Below, in pieces: positions 55,985 through 64,000 of a stretch of 64,000 nt of DNA. The position numbers and the translations under genes were made by a program. Under the pieces are notes generated by a model that worked only from the letters and a program-made list of their open reading frames with translations, did not search any database and was not told the DNA's origin. Numbering within the stretch: the stretch's first letter is position 1; each line of letters starts with the position of its first letter. Source of the DNA: VRUE01 sp963727465 (lineage in GTDB: Bacteria > Actinomycetota > Thermoleophilia > Solirubrobacterales > 70-9); the NCBI GenBank assembly GCA_963727465.1, contig CAVSGL010000003.1, forward strand, positions 372,001 through 436,000, in the 5' to 3' direction.

Positions 55985-57157
55985 CTAGGCAGTGAGCTCC
56001 GCGCACAGCTCGGCCAGGCCGATCGCTTCGACGTCCTCGGCCAGGCGGAATCGCTCGCTCGCCGGCGTAGACGACGAAGCTGCGCTGCGGCTTGAGGTCG
56101 TCGAGGGCGAAGCGCAGGCTCCGTTCGACCTTGGGAGCCGAGGTTCGCTTGATCTCGATCGCCCACGTGTCGCCGTTCCGGCCAATCGAGAATCAGATCG
56201 ATCTCGGCCCCGCTTGTGGGTGCGGTAGAAGCTCGGCAGGGCCTCGTCGCCGACGACGTCGAGCAGGTTCTCGATCGCCATGCCCTCCCAGCTCGCGCCG
56301 ACCACCGGGTGTCCCAGCAGCGCCTCCTTGTTCCCTATGCCCAGCAGCGCGTGCACCAGGCCGCTGTCGCGCACATAGACCTTGGGCGAGCGGACGAGTC
56401 GCTTGCCGACATTGGCGTGTCGAGGCGAGAGCCGGCGCACGAGCAGCAGATCGACGAGCAGGTCGATGTAGTGGCCGAATGGTCGCGCTGGTCAGTTCGA
56501 GGTTGCGCGCCAGTTGGGAGACATTCAGCAGGCCGCCCTGGTTGATGGGCGAGCATCGTCCACAGGCGTCGTAGCGTCGCGGCGGGAATGCGCAGCCCGA
56601 ACTCGCGGAATGTCGCGCTCGAGGTAGGTGCGGATGAAGTCGTGCTCGCCACACCGAGGCTCAGCTTGTCGTCGTGCGCGAGGAAGCTGTCGGGAAATCC
56701 CCCCCGAACCCAGAGATCGTCGATCCGCTCGGCGCCGACCTCGGTCAGCTCGAAGGGGGTCAGTTCGACGAAGGCGATCCGTCCCGCCAGCGTCTCGCCC
56801 GATTGGGCGAGCAGCTCAAGCGCGGCCGATCCGAGGAGAGGAAGCGGCCCTCGCCCTTTCCTTCGCGCCGGCCGGCATCGATCACTCCACGAAGCTTTCG
56901 AAGACGCCCGGGCGCCGGTGGATCTCGTCGAGGACCACAAGCTCGTCCGCGTGATCCTCGAAATAGAGCCGGGGGAGCTCGATGCGGCGCTCGACGTCTT
57001 CGTCCGATTCGAGGTCCAGGTAGACCGGCGGACGGCTCTTTCGCTATCTGGAGCGCCAGCGTCGTCTTGCCCACCTGTCGCGGGCCGACCAGTGCCACGG
57101 CCGGGATATGTTCCAGCCGCTCACGCACTTCTGGTGGCGATTCGTCGCTCGAATCAT
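55985..57157 (-). pseudogene. AAA ATPase with DUF4143 domain, many frameshifts
   Basis: The order of recognisable pieces is right for the family: ERLEHIPAVALVGPRQVGKTTLALQIAKE (P-loop, near 57100), YLDLES-type strand and LVVLDEIHR-type Walker B in another frame, FLLLGSAALELLAQSGETLAGRIAFVELTPFEL, LWVRGGFPDSFLA, RIPAATLRRLWTMLAH, GGLLNVSQLARNLELTSATI, then RRLSPRHANVGKRLVRSPKVYVRDSGLVHALLG and GASWEGMAIENLL (DUF4143), all in part. I count at least six frame changes in 1.17 kb, so it is probably inactive as sequenced. Stops abut the Fic gene. Confidence 0.7.
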
Positions 57158-57163
57158 CCGTGC

Positions 57164-57193
57164 AAATTTATAAGTCAGACTTTAAAATTGCAA
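57164..57193 (-). promoter_or_regulatory. Promoter-like region of the DUF4143 ATPase gene
   Basis: An AT-rich island with an imperfect palindrome aaatttataagtcagactttaaaatt at 57164-57189 (26 bp; arms around taagtc/gacttt). On the minus strand TTGCAA (57188-57193) and TATAAA (57167-57172) are 15 bp apart, and an ATG lies at 57155-57157, suggesting a leaderless start. Confidence 0.45.
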
Positions 57194-57212
57194 GGATAGA
57201 CCGGGCATTTGT

Positions 57213-58092
57213 TCAGTACAGTTTCTCGGGCCTCGCCCGAACACAATTCGCGCTGCGAGGGCGCCTGCTGCAGGGCCGCGACGGGACCTGGGGCTCGGCG
57301 AGGCCGTAGGTGTCGTAGGCGCCGAACTCGGCGAAGGTCTTGTGGGTCGGGCCGTGGTAGTCGGAGGAGGCCGTTGGGATCAGGCCGAGCTCGTCGCAGA
57401 GCTCGAGCAGGTGCTCGGTCTGCTCCTTGCTGTGGGTCGGGTAGAAGGTCTCGACCCCGTCGACGTCGAGCGCGCGGATCAGCTCCTCGACCTCGGCCGG
57501 GTCGGAGATGTCCCAGTAGGGGTGGGCGACGACGGCGACTCCGCCCGCCTCCTTGATCGTCTGCACCGCCTGCTCGGCGGTCGGCCAGCGGCGCGGCACG
57601 AAGGCCTTGGCGCCCGGCACCAGGTACTGCTCGAAGAACGGCCCGAGGTCGCCGCTCGCGCCGGCGGCGCGGGCGATGTGCGGCCGCCCGATCGAGAGCG
57701 CGTCGCCGGCCTCCTTCACCGCGTCCTCCAAGGTGCAGGTCGAAGCCCTCCCCCCGCAGCTTCTCGACGATCTCCCCGGCCCGCGAGACCCGCTCGTGCT
57801 GGGCCCGCTCGCAGGCCGGCGCGATCTTCCCCAGGTCGATCCAGTACCCGCACACATGCAGGTCTTCCGCGTACTCGTGCACGCAGGACATCTCAATCGC
57901 CGGAACCAGCTCGACCCCCAGCTTCCCCGCCGCCTCGGCCGCCTCCGCAACCCCGGCGATCGCATCGTGGTCAGTCAGCGCCAGCGTCGTCACACCAGCT
58001 TTTGCAGCTTCCGCCACGACCTCAGCAGGCGCAAGCTGCCCGTCGGAAACCGTCGAATGAGACTGAAGCTCGATCAAAACACGACGGCGCAC
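57213..58092 (-). CDS. PHP-domain phosphoesterase (one frameshift)
   Basis: Metal-dependent phosphoesterase of the polymerase/histidinol phosphatase fold. LQSHSTVSDGQLAP, LALTDHDAIAGVAEA, VVAHPYWDISDPAEVEEL and TASSDYHGPTHK supply the metal ligands in order. It starts at a GTG at 58090-58092. One extra base at 57728-57729 breaks GFDLHLEDAVKEAGDALSIG; removing it gives about 292 residues. Family members include nucleoside 3',5'-bisphosphate phosphatase. It is divergent from the biotin carboxylase gene. Confidence 0.88.
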
Positions 58093-58111
58093 CCTAAGCC
58101 ACCAGGCTTGT

Positions 58112-58250
58112 GGGCGGGGTCCGGGGTCGCCTCGCCCTAGCCTCGCGAAGCGGCTCCGCAGAGTGTCCCAGGGCCGCGAAGCGGCACCAAATTTCACCGG
58201 CCGTCAGGCCGGTGATAGGCGTAGGCGAGGCGACCCCGGCACCCCGCGCC
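58112..58250. repeat. Large palindromic repeat, family C, between PHP gene and accC
   Basis: Perfect 16-bp arms ccggggtcgcctcgcc (58121-58136) and its reverse complement (58224-58239), with imperfect extension on both sides to about 58112 and 58250. Inside lie a perfect 8-bp hairpin caccggcc-gtca-ggccggtg (58195-58214) and two gcgaagcggc units. Two blocks are shared with the repeat at 20574-20700. The divergent promoters of both flanking genes must lie within or beside it. Confidence 0.8.
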
Positions 58251-58281
58251 CCCGCCTGTTGAATGCATAGACTGCGCCGCC

Positions 58282-60040
58282 GTGTTCGAGAAGGTCCTGA
58301 TAGCCAACCGCGGCGAGATCGCGATCCGCGTCGCCCGCACGCTGAAGGAGATGGGCATCGGCTCGGTCGCCGTCTACTCGGAGATCGACCGCGACGCCCC
58401 GCACGTGCGCGAGGCCGACGAGGCCTTCCTGATCGGCCCGGCGACCCCCGCCGAGAGCTACCTGAACATCCTCAAGATCATCGACACGGCCAAGCAGGCC
58501 GGCGCCGAGGCGATCCATCCCGGCTACGGCTTCCTCGCCGAGAACGCCGACTTCGCCCGTGCCTGCGCCGAGGCCGGCATCGTCTTCATCGGCCCGCCGC
58601 CGGAGGCGATCGAAGCGATGGGCTCGAAGACGCAGGGCGCGCGAGATCATGGCCGAGGCCGGCGTGCCGATCGTCCCCGGCGCGACCGAGCCCGCCAAGG
58701 ACCTCGACGCGGCGCGCGCGCAGGCCGACGAGGCCGGCTACCCGGTCGCCTGCAAGGCCGCCGGCGGCGGCGGCGGCAAGGGCTTCCGCGTGGCGCTGAC
58801 GCCCGACGACCTCCAGGACGCCTTCGAAGGCGCCGCGCGCGAAGGCGAGAAGTTCTTCTCCGACTCGCGCGTCTACGTCGAGCGCTACCTCGAAGATCCG
58901 CGCCACGTCGAGGTTCAGGTGCTCGCGGATTCGCATGGCAACACGATCCACCTCGGCGAGCGCGACTGCTCGCTGCAGCGCCGTCACCAGAAGGTGATCG
59001 AGGAGGCGCCGGGCCCGCAGGTCGACGAGGAGATGCGCGAGCGGATCGGCAAAATCGCCACCGACGCGGCGGCCGCGGTCGGCTACCGCGGCGCCGGCAC
59101 GGTCGAGGGGATGCAGGTCGGCGACGAGTACTTCTTCCTCGAGATGAACACGCGCGTGCAGGTCGAGCACTGCGTGACCGAGATGGTCACCGGGATCGAC
59201 ATCGTCCGCGAGCAGGTGCTGGTCGCCGCCGGCGAGCCGCTGACCGTCGCCCAGGACGACGTCGAGCTCAACGGCCACGCGATCGAGTGCCGGATCAACG
59301 CCGAGGCGGCGCACAAGAACTTCGCTCCGGCGCCGGGAGCGATCGCGTCCTACCGCGAGCCCGCCGGCCCCGGGGTGCGCGTCGACTCCGGCGTCGAGGC
59401 CGGCTCCGAGGTGACGCCGATGTACGACCCGATGGTCGCCAAGCTGATCGTCTGGGACGTCGACCGCGAGCACGCGACGCGCCGCATGCTGCGCGCCCTG
59501 GGCGAGTACGAGGTCGGCGGTCTGACCACGCTGATCCCCTTCCACAAGGCGATCCTCGCCACCGAGCAGTGGGCCAGGGGGGAGACCTGCCGCGACCTGA
59601 TGGAAGACAGGGAGTGGCTGAAGACGACCGCGCCGGCGCAGGCCGAGGCGCCGGAGGCGCCGGAGGGCGCCGAGGTCGTCGCCCGCGACTACAAGGTCGA
59701 GGTCTCCGGCAGGCTCTTCGACGTCAAGGTGATCGGCGAGGCCGTCGCCGGCGCCGCTCCCGCGGCCGGCAACGGCAAGCGCCCGCCCAAACGCGAGCGC
59801 AAGGGGGGCGGTGGCGCCAGCGCCTCCAGCGAGTCGCTGCCCTCGCCGCTCCAGGGCACCGTGCTCAAGGTCGCGGTCGAGCAGGGCGCCTCGGTCGAGG
59901 AGGGCGACCTGATCTGCGTGATCGAGGCGATGAAGATGGAGAACGAGATCGCCGCCCACCGCTCCGGCAAGGTCACGACCCTGAACGTCGCCCAGGGCGC
60001 GGCGGTATCGAGCGGCGACGTGCTCGCCGTCATCGAGTAG
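58282..60040 (+). CDS. Acyl-CoA carboxylase alpha subunit (biotin carboxylase + biotin carrier), one frameshift
   Basis: It starts at a GTG at 58282. Biotin carboxylase: VLIANRGEIAIRVARTLKEMG, HPGYGFLAENADFARA, the ATP-grasp loop KAAGGGGGKGFRVA, EMNTRVQVEHCVTEM. After a basic linker, the C-terminal carrier domain has the biotinylated lysine in EAMKMEN. One extra G at 58635-58637 breaks MGSKTQ-AREIMAEAGVPIVPG; the corrected length is about 585 residues. It carboxylates biotin for acetyl/propionyl-CoA carboxylase; the beta subunit is not in the window. Confidence 0.93.
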
Positions 60041-61993
60041 CTAGCGGCGTTTCCCCGGCTTCTTCTTTTCGCGTTCGCGTTCGCGCCGTTCCTTTTCGCG
60101 TTCGCGTTCGCGTTCGCGCTGTTCGCGCCGTTTCTGCGCCTGGAGCTTCTGGAATTCGCGGCGCGTCAGCGGCAGCGGCGGGGTCACTTCGCGGCATTCC
60201 CTGCCGACGCAGTTCTCGAAGCGCCGCAGCTGCCGGTGGAGGAAGTTGCGGATCGGGTAGAGGTTGGGGATCTTGACGAGGTTGTTGAGCTCGTTCGGGT
60301 CCTTGTTGATGTCGTAGAGCTCCTTCTCGCCGTTCGGCCAGGCGATGTACTTGAACGGGCCGAGACGGATTCCCTCGTAGTTGAGCGGCGGCGCCAGGAT
60401 CGAGGCGTGCGCCCTCCCGCCCTGCGTGCGCGCGACGCTCGAGACGCCGGCCTCGGGCTCCAGCGGTTTCGGGTCGGTGCTGCCGTTGCCGCCGGGAACG
60501 CCGCCGTCGCCTTCGCCGCTGGAGGCGATCGCGCCGTTGGCTTCGACGTCATTGGTCTGCACGAAGGACTCGAAGAGGATCGGCCGACGGCTGCGCAGTT
60601 CGGGATCGCGCAGGAAGGGGACCATCGAGCGGCCGTCGACGCTCTTGTCCGGTTCGACCCCGGCCAGGTCGAGGACCGTCGGCGCGATGTCGATGTTCGC
60701 CGCCAGCTCCCCGGTTTGGGTGCCGGGTTTGATCCCCGGCCCGCGGATGATGAAGGGCAGGTGGGTGGCGGGCTCGTAGGCGAGGAACTTGCCGCCGATC
60801 AGTCTGTGCTCGCCGAAGAAGAAGCCGTTGTCGGAGGTGAAGAGGATGTAGGTGTTCTTCAGGCGCCCGGTTTCGGCGAGCGTGCCGACGATCTCCTTCA
60901 CCCCGTCGTCGATCGAGCGCAGCGCCTCGAGCTGCTTGTCGTAATAGACCTTGTAGGTGTGCTTGATGCTCGGCGACAGGTGTTCGGCTTCGCGGATGAA
61001 CGACGGCTTGTCGCTGACGTTGCCCTCGTCGAAGCCTTCCGAGCGGTTGTGCGGCAGCCGCGCGCCCTTGAACCAGTTGTAGTGGCGGGGCGCGGGCTCG
61101 GGGCCGGCCGGGCGGCGGAAGTCGCCGTGCGGAGACGTGTAGTCGAGCTGCATGTAGAAGGGCTGTTCGGGCGAGGTCGAGCGGATTTCTTCGCGCGCCA
61201 TCCAGTTGAAGACGTCGGTCGCGTAGACGCAGGGGCGCCCTTCTTCGGGCGCGAACGGGCAGCCGGGCGGGTCGCGTTCGGTGTATTCGCGCGGTTCCCA
61301 GGTGCCCGAGCTGCCGTACGGCTCGCTGATGACGCCGTCGTTGTTGAGCACGTAGCCGTAGAAGTAGTGGTGGGTGTCGGCGTTCAGCACCGAGTGCCAG
61401 GAGCTCCAGCCCGGCGGCACGTTCTTGCCGTCGCTGTACGGTTCGTCGCCGTAGCCGTTGAGGAACTTGCCGATGTGGATCGTGCGGTAGCCGGCGCCCT
61501 GAAGCCAGGTGGCGATGTTGTGGTCGAAGGCGCCGCGGAAGGAGAAGCCGTAGTAGCCGCCGTTGGGCTGCACGTTTCCCTTGACGCCGTCGTTGTGGGC
61601 GTAGCGTCCGGTCATCAGGCTGACCCGCGAGGGGCAGCAGAGGGGATAGGAGACGTAGTAGCGGTTGAAGGTCTGGCCGCGTTTGGCGAGCAGGTCGAGC
61701 GTGTTCGGCATCGCCCTCGTCTCCGGCGCGCCGGGGAAGGCCCGGAAGGTCGCATAGAGCTCGTCCAGCGTCGAGTCGTCGGTCTGGAGGACGACGAAGC
61801 TCGGCGGTTCGGGGTTGGGATCGAGCGACGGTTCGTCGGGGTTGTTGAACGTGCGCACCGGGATTTCCGGCGTTTCCACCGCGCCGGCGCGACCGACGCT
61901 CAGCGCCAGGCCGCAGAGCAGCAGGAGCAGCGCCGCCGCGGCGAGCGGCATGAGGGCGCGCGGGAGCTTTCGGCTGTGGCTGAGTCGGTCCAT
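60041..61993 (-). CDS. Secreted type I sulfatase
   Basis: 650 residues with a signal or anchor helix (LPRALMPLAAAALLLLLCGLALS). The formylglycine motif reads LCCPSRVSLMTGR (C-x-P-S-R). Metal ligands are in VLQTDDS and LFTSDNGFFFGEHRL. Substrate unknown. The last 40 residues are an Arg/Glu/Lys repeat tail encoded by a tandem hexamer. Its stop directly abuts the accC stop (shared tagcta). Confidence 0.92.
   Translation of the reverse strand: MDRLSHSRKLPRALMPLAAAALLLLLCGLALSVGRAGAVETPEIPVRTFNNPDEPSLDPNPEPPSFVVLQTDDSTLDELYATFRAFPGAPETRAMPNTLDLLAKRGQTFNRYYVSYPLCCPSRVSLMTGRYAHNDGVKGNVQPNGGYYGFSFRGAFDHNIATWLQGAGYRTIHIGKFLNGYGDEPYSDGKNVPPGWSSWHSVLNADTHHYFYGYVLNNDGVISEPYGSSGTWEPREYTERDPPGCPFAPEEGRPCVYATDVFNWMAREEIRSTSPEQPFYMQLDYTSPHGDFRRPAGPEPAPRHYNWFKGARLPHNRSEGFDEGNVSDKPSFIREAEHLSPSIKHTYKVYYDKQLEALRSIDDGVKEIVGTLAETGRLKNTYILFTSDNGFFFGEHRLIGGKFLAYEPATHLPFIIRGPGIKPGTQTGELAANIDIAPTVLDLAGVEPDKSVDGRSMVPFLRDPELRSRRPILFESFVQTNDVEANGAIASSGEGDGGVPGGNGSTDPKPLEPEAGVSSVARTQGGRAHASILAPPLNYEGIRLGPFKYIAWPNGEKELYDINKDPNELNNLVKIPNLYPIRNFLHRQLRRFENCVGRECREVTPPLPLTRREFQKLQAQKRREQREREREREKERREREREKKKPGKRR
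60064..60130. repeat. Tandem hexamer tract in the sulfatase tail
   Basis: Repeated cgttcg units (for example ttcgcgttcgcgttcgcg) on the plus strand, encoding alternating Arg-Glu in the sulfatase C-terminus. Low-complexity microsatellite, likely variable in copy number. Confidence 0.75.
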
Positions 61994-62085
61994 CGAATGC
62001 TGCGAATCCGGGTGGCCGGACCCCCTACAGGGGTCGAAACCGCCGCCCGCGGTCGAAGTTGCGAAGTCGTAACGCTAGAAAACGG

Positions 62086-62781
62086 CTAGGACGCGCCGAG
62101 TTTTTTCGCCGCGTCGCGGAAGTTCTTGACCGTGGCGCCCGGCGCTTTGCGCCCCTCGAGCTTCTCGCCGTGGCGGTTGACCCAGATCACCGGCACCTTC
62201 ATTTTCAGCAGCGGGGCGACGTCGGTGTCGTAGCTGGAGCAGATGTGGACCCAGCCTTTTTTGCCGCCGATCCGCCGCGCGCACTCTTTGAAGTGGACCG
62301 GGTCGGGCTTGTAGCTGCGCACCTGCTGCGCGGTGACGACGAGGTCCAGTTCGGTGCGCAGATGCCGCCGCGAGATGCCGAGCAGCTTGTCGTCGATGTT
62401 GGAGATGATCCCCACCTGGTAGCGCTTGGCGAGCCGGTCCATCGCCGCGTTGGCCTCGCGGAAGGGCAGCCAGTAGGCGACGCTGTCGGGGAGGAACTGG
62501 GCGCGCGAGGGCTCGATCTCCCAGCCGACCTCGCGGGCGACTTTGACGATCGTCCGCCGCAGCACCTCGGCATAGAGTTCGTAGGAGCCGGCCATGATTT
62601 CCGCCTGCACCTCGAGGAAGCGGGCGAGGAACGGCTCCTCTTCGAAGCTGAAGCCGTCCTTTGCAGCCTCTTTCTTGCAGGCTTCGACGATGCCCTTCTC
62701 CCAGTCGATCAGGGTGCCGTAGCAGTCGGTGGTCACCCACTCGATGGATTTCAGGCCGGGAAGCGCCACAGGGCGCGGCAT
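62086..62781 (-). CDS. HAD-family hydrolase, haloacid dehalogenase type II-like
   Basis: 231 residues. The nucleophile motif is WVTTDCYGTLIDWE, motif II VGIISNIDDKLL, the lysine region RSYKPDPVHFKECARRIG, and VHICSSYDTDVAPL motif IV. This pattern fits 2-haloacid dehalogenase-type enzymes, though many are general phosphatases. It is divergent from sucC by 41 bp. Confidence 0.88.
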   Translation of the reverse strand: MPRPVALPGLKSIEWVTTDCYGTLIDWEKGIVEACKKEAAKDGFSFEEEPFLARFLEVQAEIMAGSYELYAEVLRRTIVKVAREVGWEIEPSRAQFLPDSVAYWLPFREANAAMDRLAKRYQVGIISNIDDKLLGISRRHLRTELDLVVTAQQVRSYKPDPVHFKECARRIGGKKGWVHICSSYDTDVAPLLKMKVPVIWVNRHGEKLEGRKAPGATVKNFRDAAKKLGAS

Positions 62782-62822
62782 CTTATAGGCTGCCGCGCGG
62801 CGTCGGCAGGGCGCCCAGACAC

Positions 62823-63989
62823 ATGGACCTTCTCGAGTACCAAGGCAAGCAGCTGTTCGCCGCGCACGGAGTCGCCGTGCCGAGCGGCGAGGTCGCCACG
62901 ACCGTGGAGGACGCCGTGGCGGCGGCGGAGCGGATCGGCTACCCCTGCGCGATCAAGGCGCAGGTGCTGATCGGCGGCCGCGGCAAGGCCGGTGGGATCA
63001 AGATCGCCGCCGACCGGGCGGAGGCCGAGCAGCACGCCGACGCGATCCTCGGCATGGACATCCGCGGGCCGCGCGGCGAGGGGCCGTTCCGGGTCGAGCG
63101 GGTCTGGGTCGAGGGCGGCTCGGAGATCGCCGCCGAGTACTACGCCTCGGTGATCCTCGACCGCGGCGCGAAGAAGCTGCTGGCGATGGTCTCCGCCAGG
63201 GGCGGCATGGACATCGAGGCGGTCGCCGAGGAGGATCCCGCGGCGCTGGTCAAGGAGCACATCGACCCGACCCGGCCGTTCACCGCCGCGGCGGCGCGGC
63301 CGATCGTCGACGCCGCCGGGCTCGACGAGGACATTCGCGACGACGCCGCGGCGGCGCTCGCCAAGCTGGCCGAGGCGGCGATGGCCGAGGACGCGACGCT
63401 GATCGAGGTCAACCCGCTGATCGTCACCGCCGAGCGCGAGGTCGTCGCGCTCGACGCCAAGGTGACGATCGACGGCAACGCCCTCTACCGCCACGAGGAG
63501 CTGGCCGAGATCGACGCCGAGTCGATCGACGACCCGCAGGAGGCGATGGCGCGCGAGAAGGGCCTCACCTACGTCAAGCTCGACGGCAACGTCGGCATCC
63601 TCGCCAACGGCGCCGGCCTCTGCATGTCGACGCTCGACGTCGTCGCCCAGGCGGGCGGCGCGCCGGCCAACTTCCTCGACGCGGGCGGCGGCTCGAAGGC
63701 GGAGGCGATCGTCGACGCGCTCACCGTGATCACCTCCGACGAGAAGGTGAGCGCGATCCTCTTCAACATCTTCGGCGGGATCACCCGCTGCGACGAGATC
63801 GCCAAGGGCATCGTCGAGGCCTCCTCGCAGCTCGACCTCGACGTGCCGCTGGTCGTCCGCCTCGACGGCACCAACTCCGAGCAGGGCCTGGCGATCCTCG
63901 CCGAGGCCGGCCTCGGCGGCCTGCACCAGGAGACGACGATGCTCGGCGCCGCGCAGAAGGTCGTCGAGCTCGCGGGGGCGAGCGGCTGA
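62823..63989 (+). CDS. sucC: Succinate--CoA ligase [ADP-forming] subunit beta
   Basis: 388 residues. MDLLEYQGKQLFAAHGVAVP start, ATP-grasp region KAQVLIGGRGKAGGIK, LIEVNPLIV, and the C-terminal CoA-ligase part LDAGGGSKAEAIVDAL and FNIFGGITRCDEIAKGI. TCA-cycle enzyme. The stop overlaps the next ATG by one base. Confidence 0.97.
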   Translation: MDLLEYQGKQLFAAHGVAVPSGEVATTVEDAVAAAERIGYPCAIKAQVLIGGRGKAGGIKIAADRAEAEQHADAILGMDIRGPRGEGPFRVERVWVEGGSEIAAEYYASVILDRGAKKLLAMVSARGGMDIEAVAEEDPAALVKEHIDPTRPFTAAAARPIVDAAGLDEDIRDDAAAALAKLAEAAMAEDATLIEVNPLIVTAEREVVALDAKVTIDGNALYRHEELAEIDAESIDDPQEAMAREKGLTYVKLDGNVGILANGAGLCMSTLDVVAQAGGAPANFLDAGGGSKAEAIVDALTVITSDEKVSAILFNIFGGITRCDEIAKGIVEASSQLDLDVPLVVRLDGTNSEQGLAILAEAGLGGLHQETTMLGAAQKVVELAGASG

Positions 63990-64000
63990 TGTCGATCGTC
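63989..64000 (+). CDS. sucD: Succinate--CoA ligase subunit alpha, first codons only
   Basis: The ATG at 63989 overlaps the sucC stop (tgATG); only MSIV is visible before the window ends. Named from the universal sucC-sucD order and the typical short start, so this is inference. Confidence 0.6.

Noticed and set aside
60064..60130. CRISPR-like direct repeats
   Set aside because: It is a simple hexamer microsatellite inside the sulfatase reading frame, with no spacers.

Overview
The window is 64 kb of very GC-rich chromosomal DNA with dense, often translationally coupled genes and frequent GTG or TTG starts. The gene set (complete 14-subunit complex I, cydABDC, B12-dependent ribonucleotide reductase, archaeal-looking topoisomerase I, an F420/deazaflavin-type reductase, an NHL-repeat secreted protein) points to an Actinomycetota member, most likely class Thermoleophilia (Solirubrobacterales-like). 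That placement is inference from protein style; no rRNA is present. I found no tRNA, rRNA, insertion sequence or CRISPR array.

Layout. 1-166 is the start of an AEC-family permease. 163-14853 (minus) is the nuoABCDEFGHIJKLMN operon, read from right to left, with almost every junction overlapping by 4-8 nt. 15-18 kb holds an unknown membrane protein, a nucleotidyltransferase plus a small partner (toxin-antitoxin-like), an RHH/MazF toxin-antitoxin pair, flavin enzymes and a cytochrome c lipoprotein. 18-26.8 kb has serS, a LuxR-type regulator, msrB, a thioesterase, an MFS transporter, a HAD phosphatase and a MacB/FtsX-type ABC exporter. 26.7-36.6 kb (minus) is nrdJ, an esterase and cydABDC. 36.7-46 kb has a TrhA-like membrane protein, an FMN reductase, a YceI/MarR pair with a readable promoter-operator, a siroheme-synthesis dehydrogenase, an epimerase, topA-tmk-holB and a GT2/DUF2304 pair. 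46-54 kb has a histidine kinase/response regulator pair and an assimilatory sulfate-reduction cluster (sulfite reductase, cysH, sat, cysC) preceded by dodecin and rhodanese genes. 54.5-57.2 kb is a decayed accessory patch: an NHL-repeat gene truncated into a Fic gene, then a DUF4143-type ATPase, all with many frameshifts. 57.2-64 kb has a PHP phosphoesterase, a biotin carboxylase, a sulfatase, a HAD hydrolase and sucCD.

Two sequence-level phenomena stand out. First, palindromic repeat elements of about 45-140 bp occur in several families, both between genes and inside coding regions. Copies lie in nuoN, nuoM and cydC; unrelated palindromic inserts lie in nuoG and nuoC. One family shows compensatory changes in its stem, and one element recurs 38 kb away at 50 of 53 positions. 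This resembles the coding-region palindromic elements known from Rickettsia, and I regard it as the most interesting signal here. Second, many otherwise well-conserved genes (nuoL twice, nuoJ, nuoI, nuoH, nuoG, nuoF twice, nuoE, nuoD, topA, the PHP gene, accC) are broken by a single extra base. They cluster at 4-12.4 kb and 54-59 kb and are almost all +1 insertions. I read this as insertion-biased sequencing or assembly error, so those genes are annotated as functional but frameshifted.

Metabolically the region supports an aerobic or microaerobic respiratory chain (complex I, bd-type oxidase), B12-dependent dNTP synthesis, sulfate assimilation via APS reductase and siroheme sulfite reductase, and acyl-CoA carboxylation.
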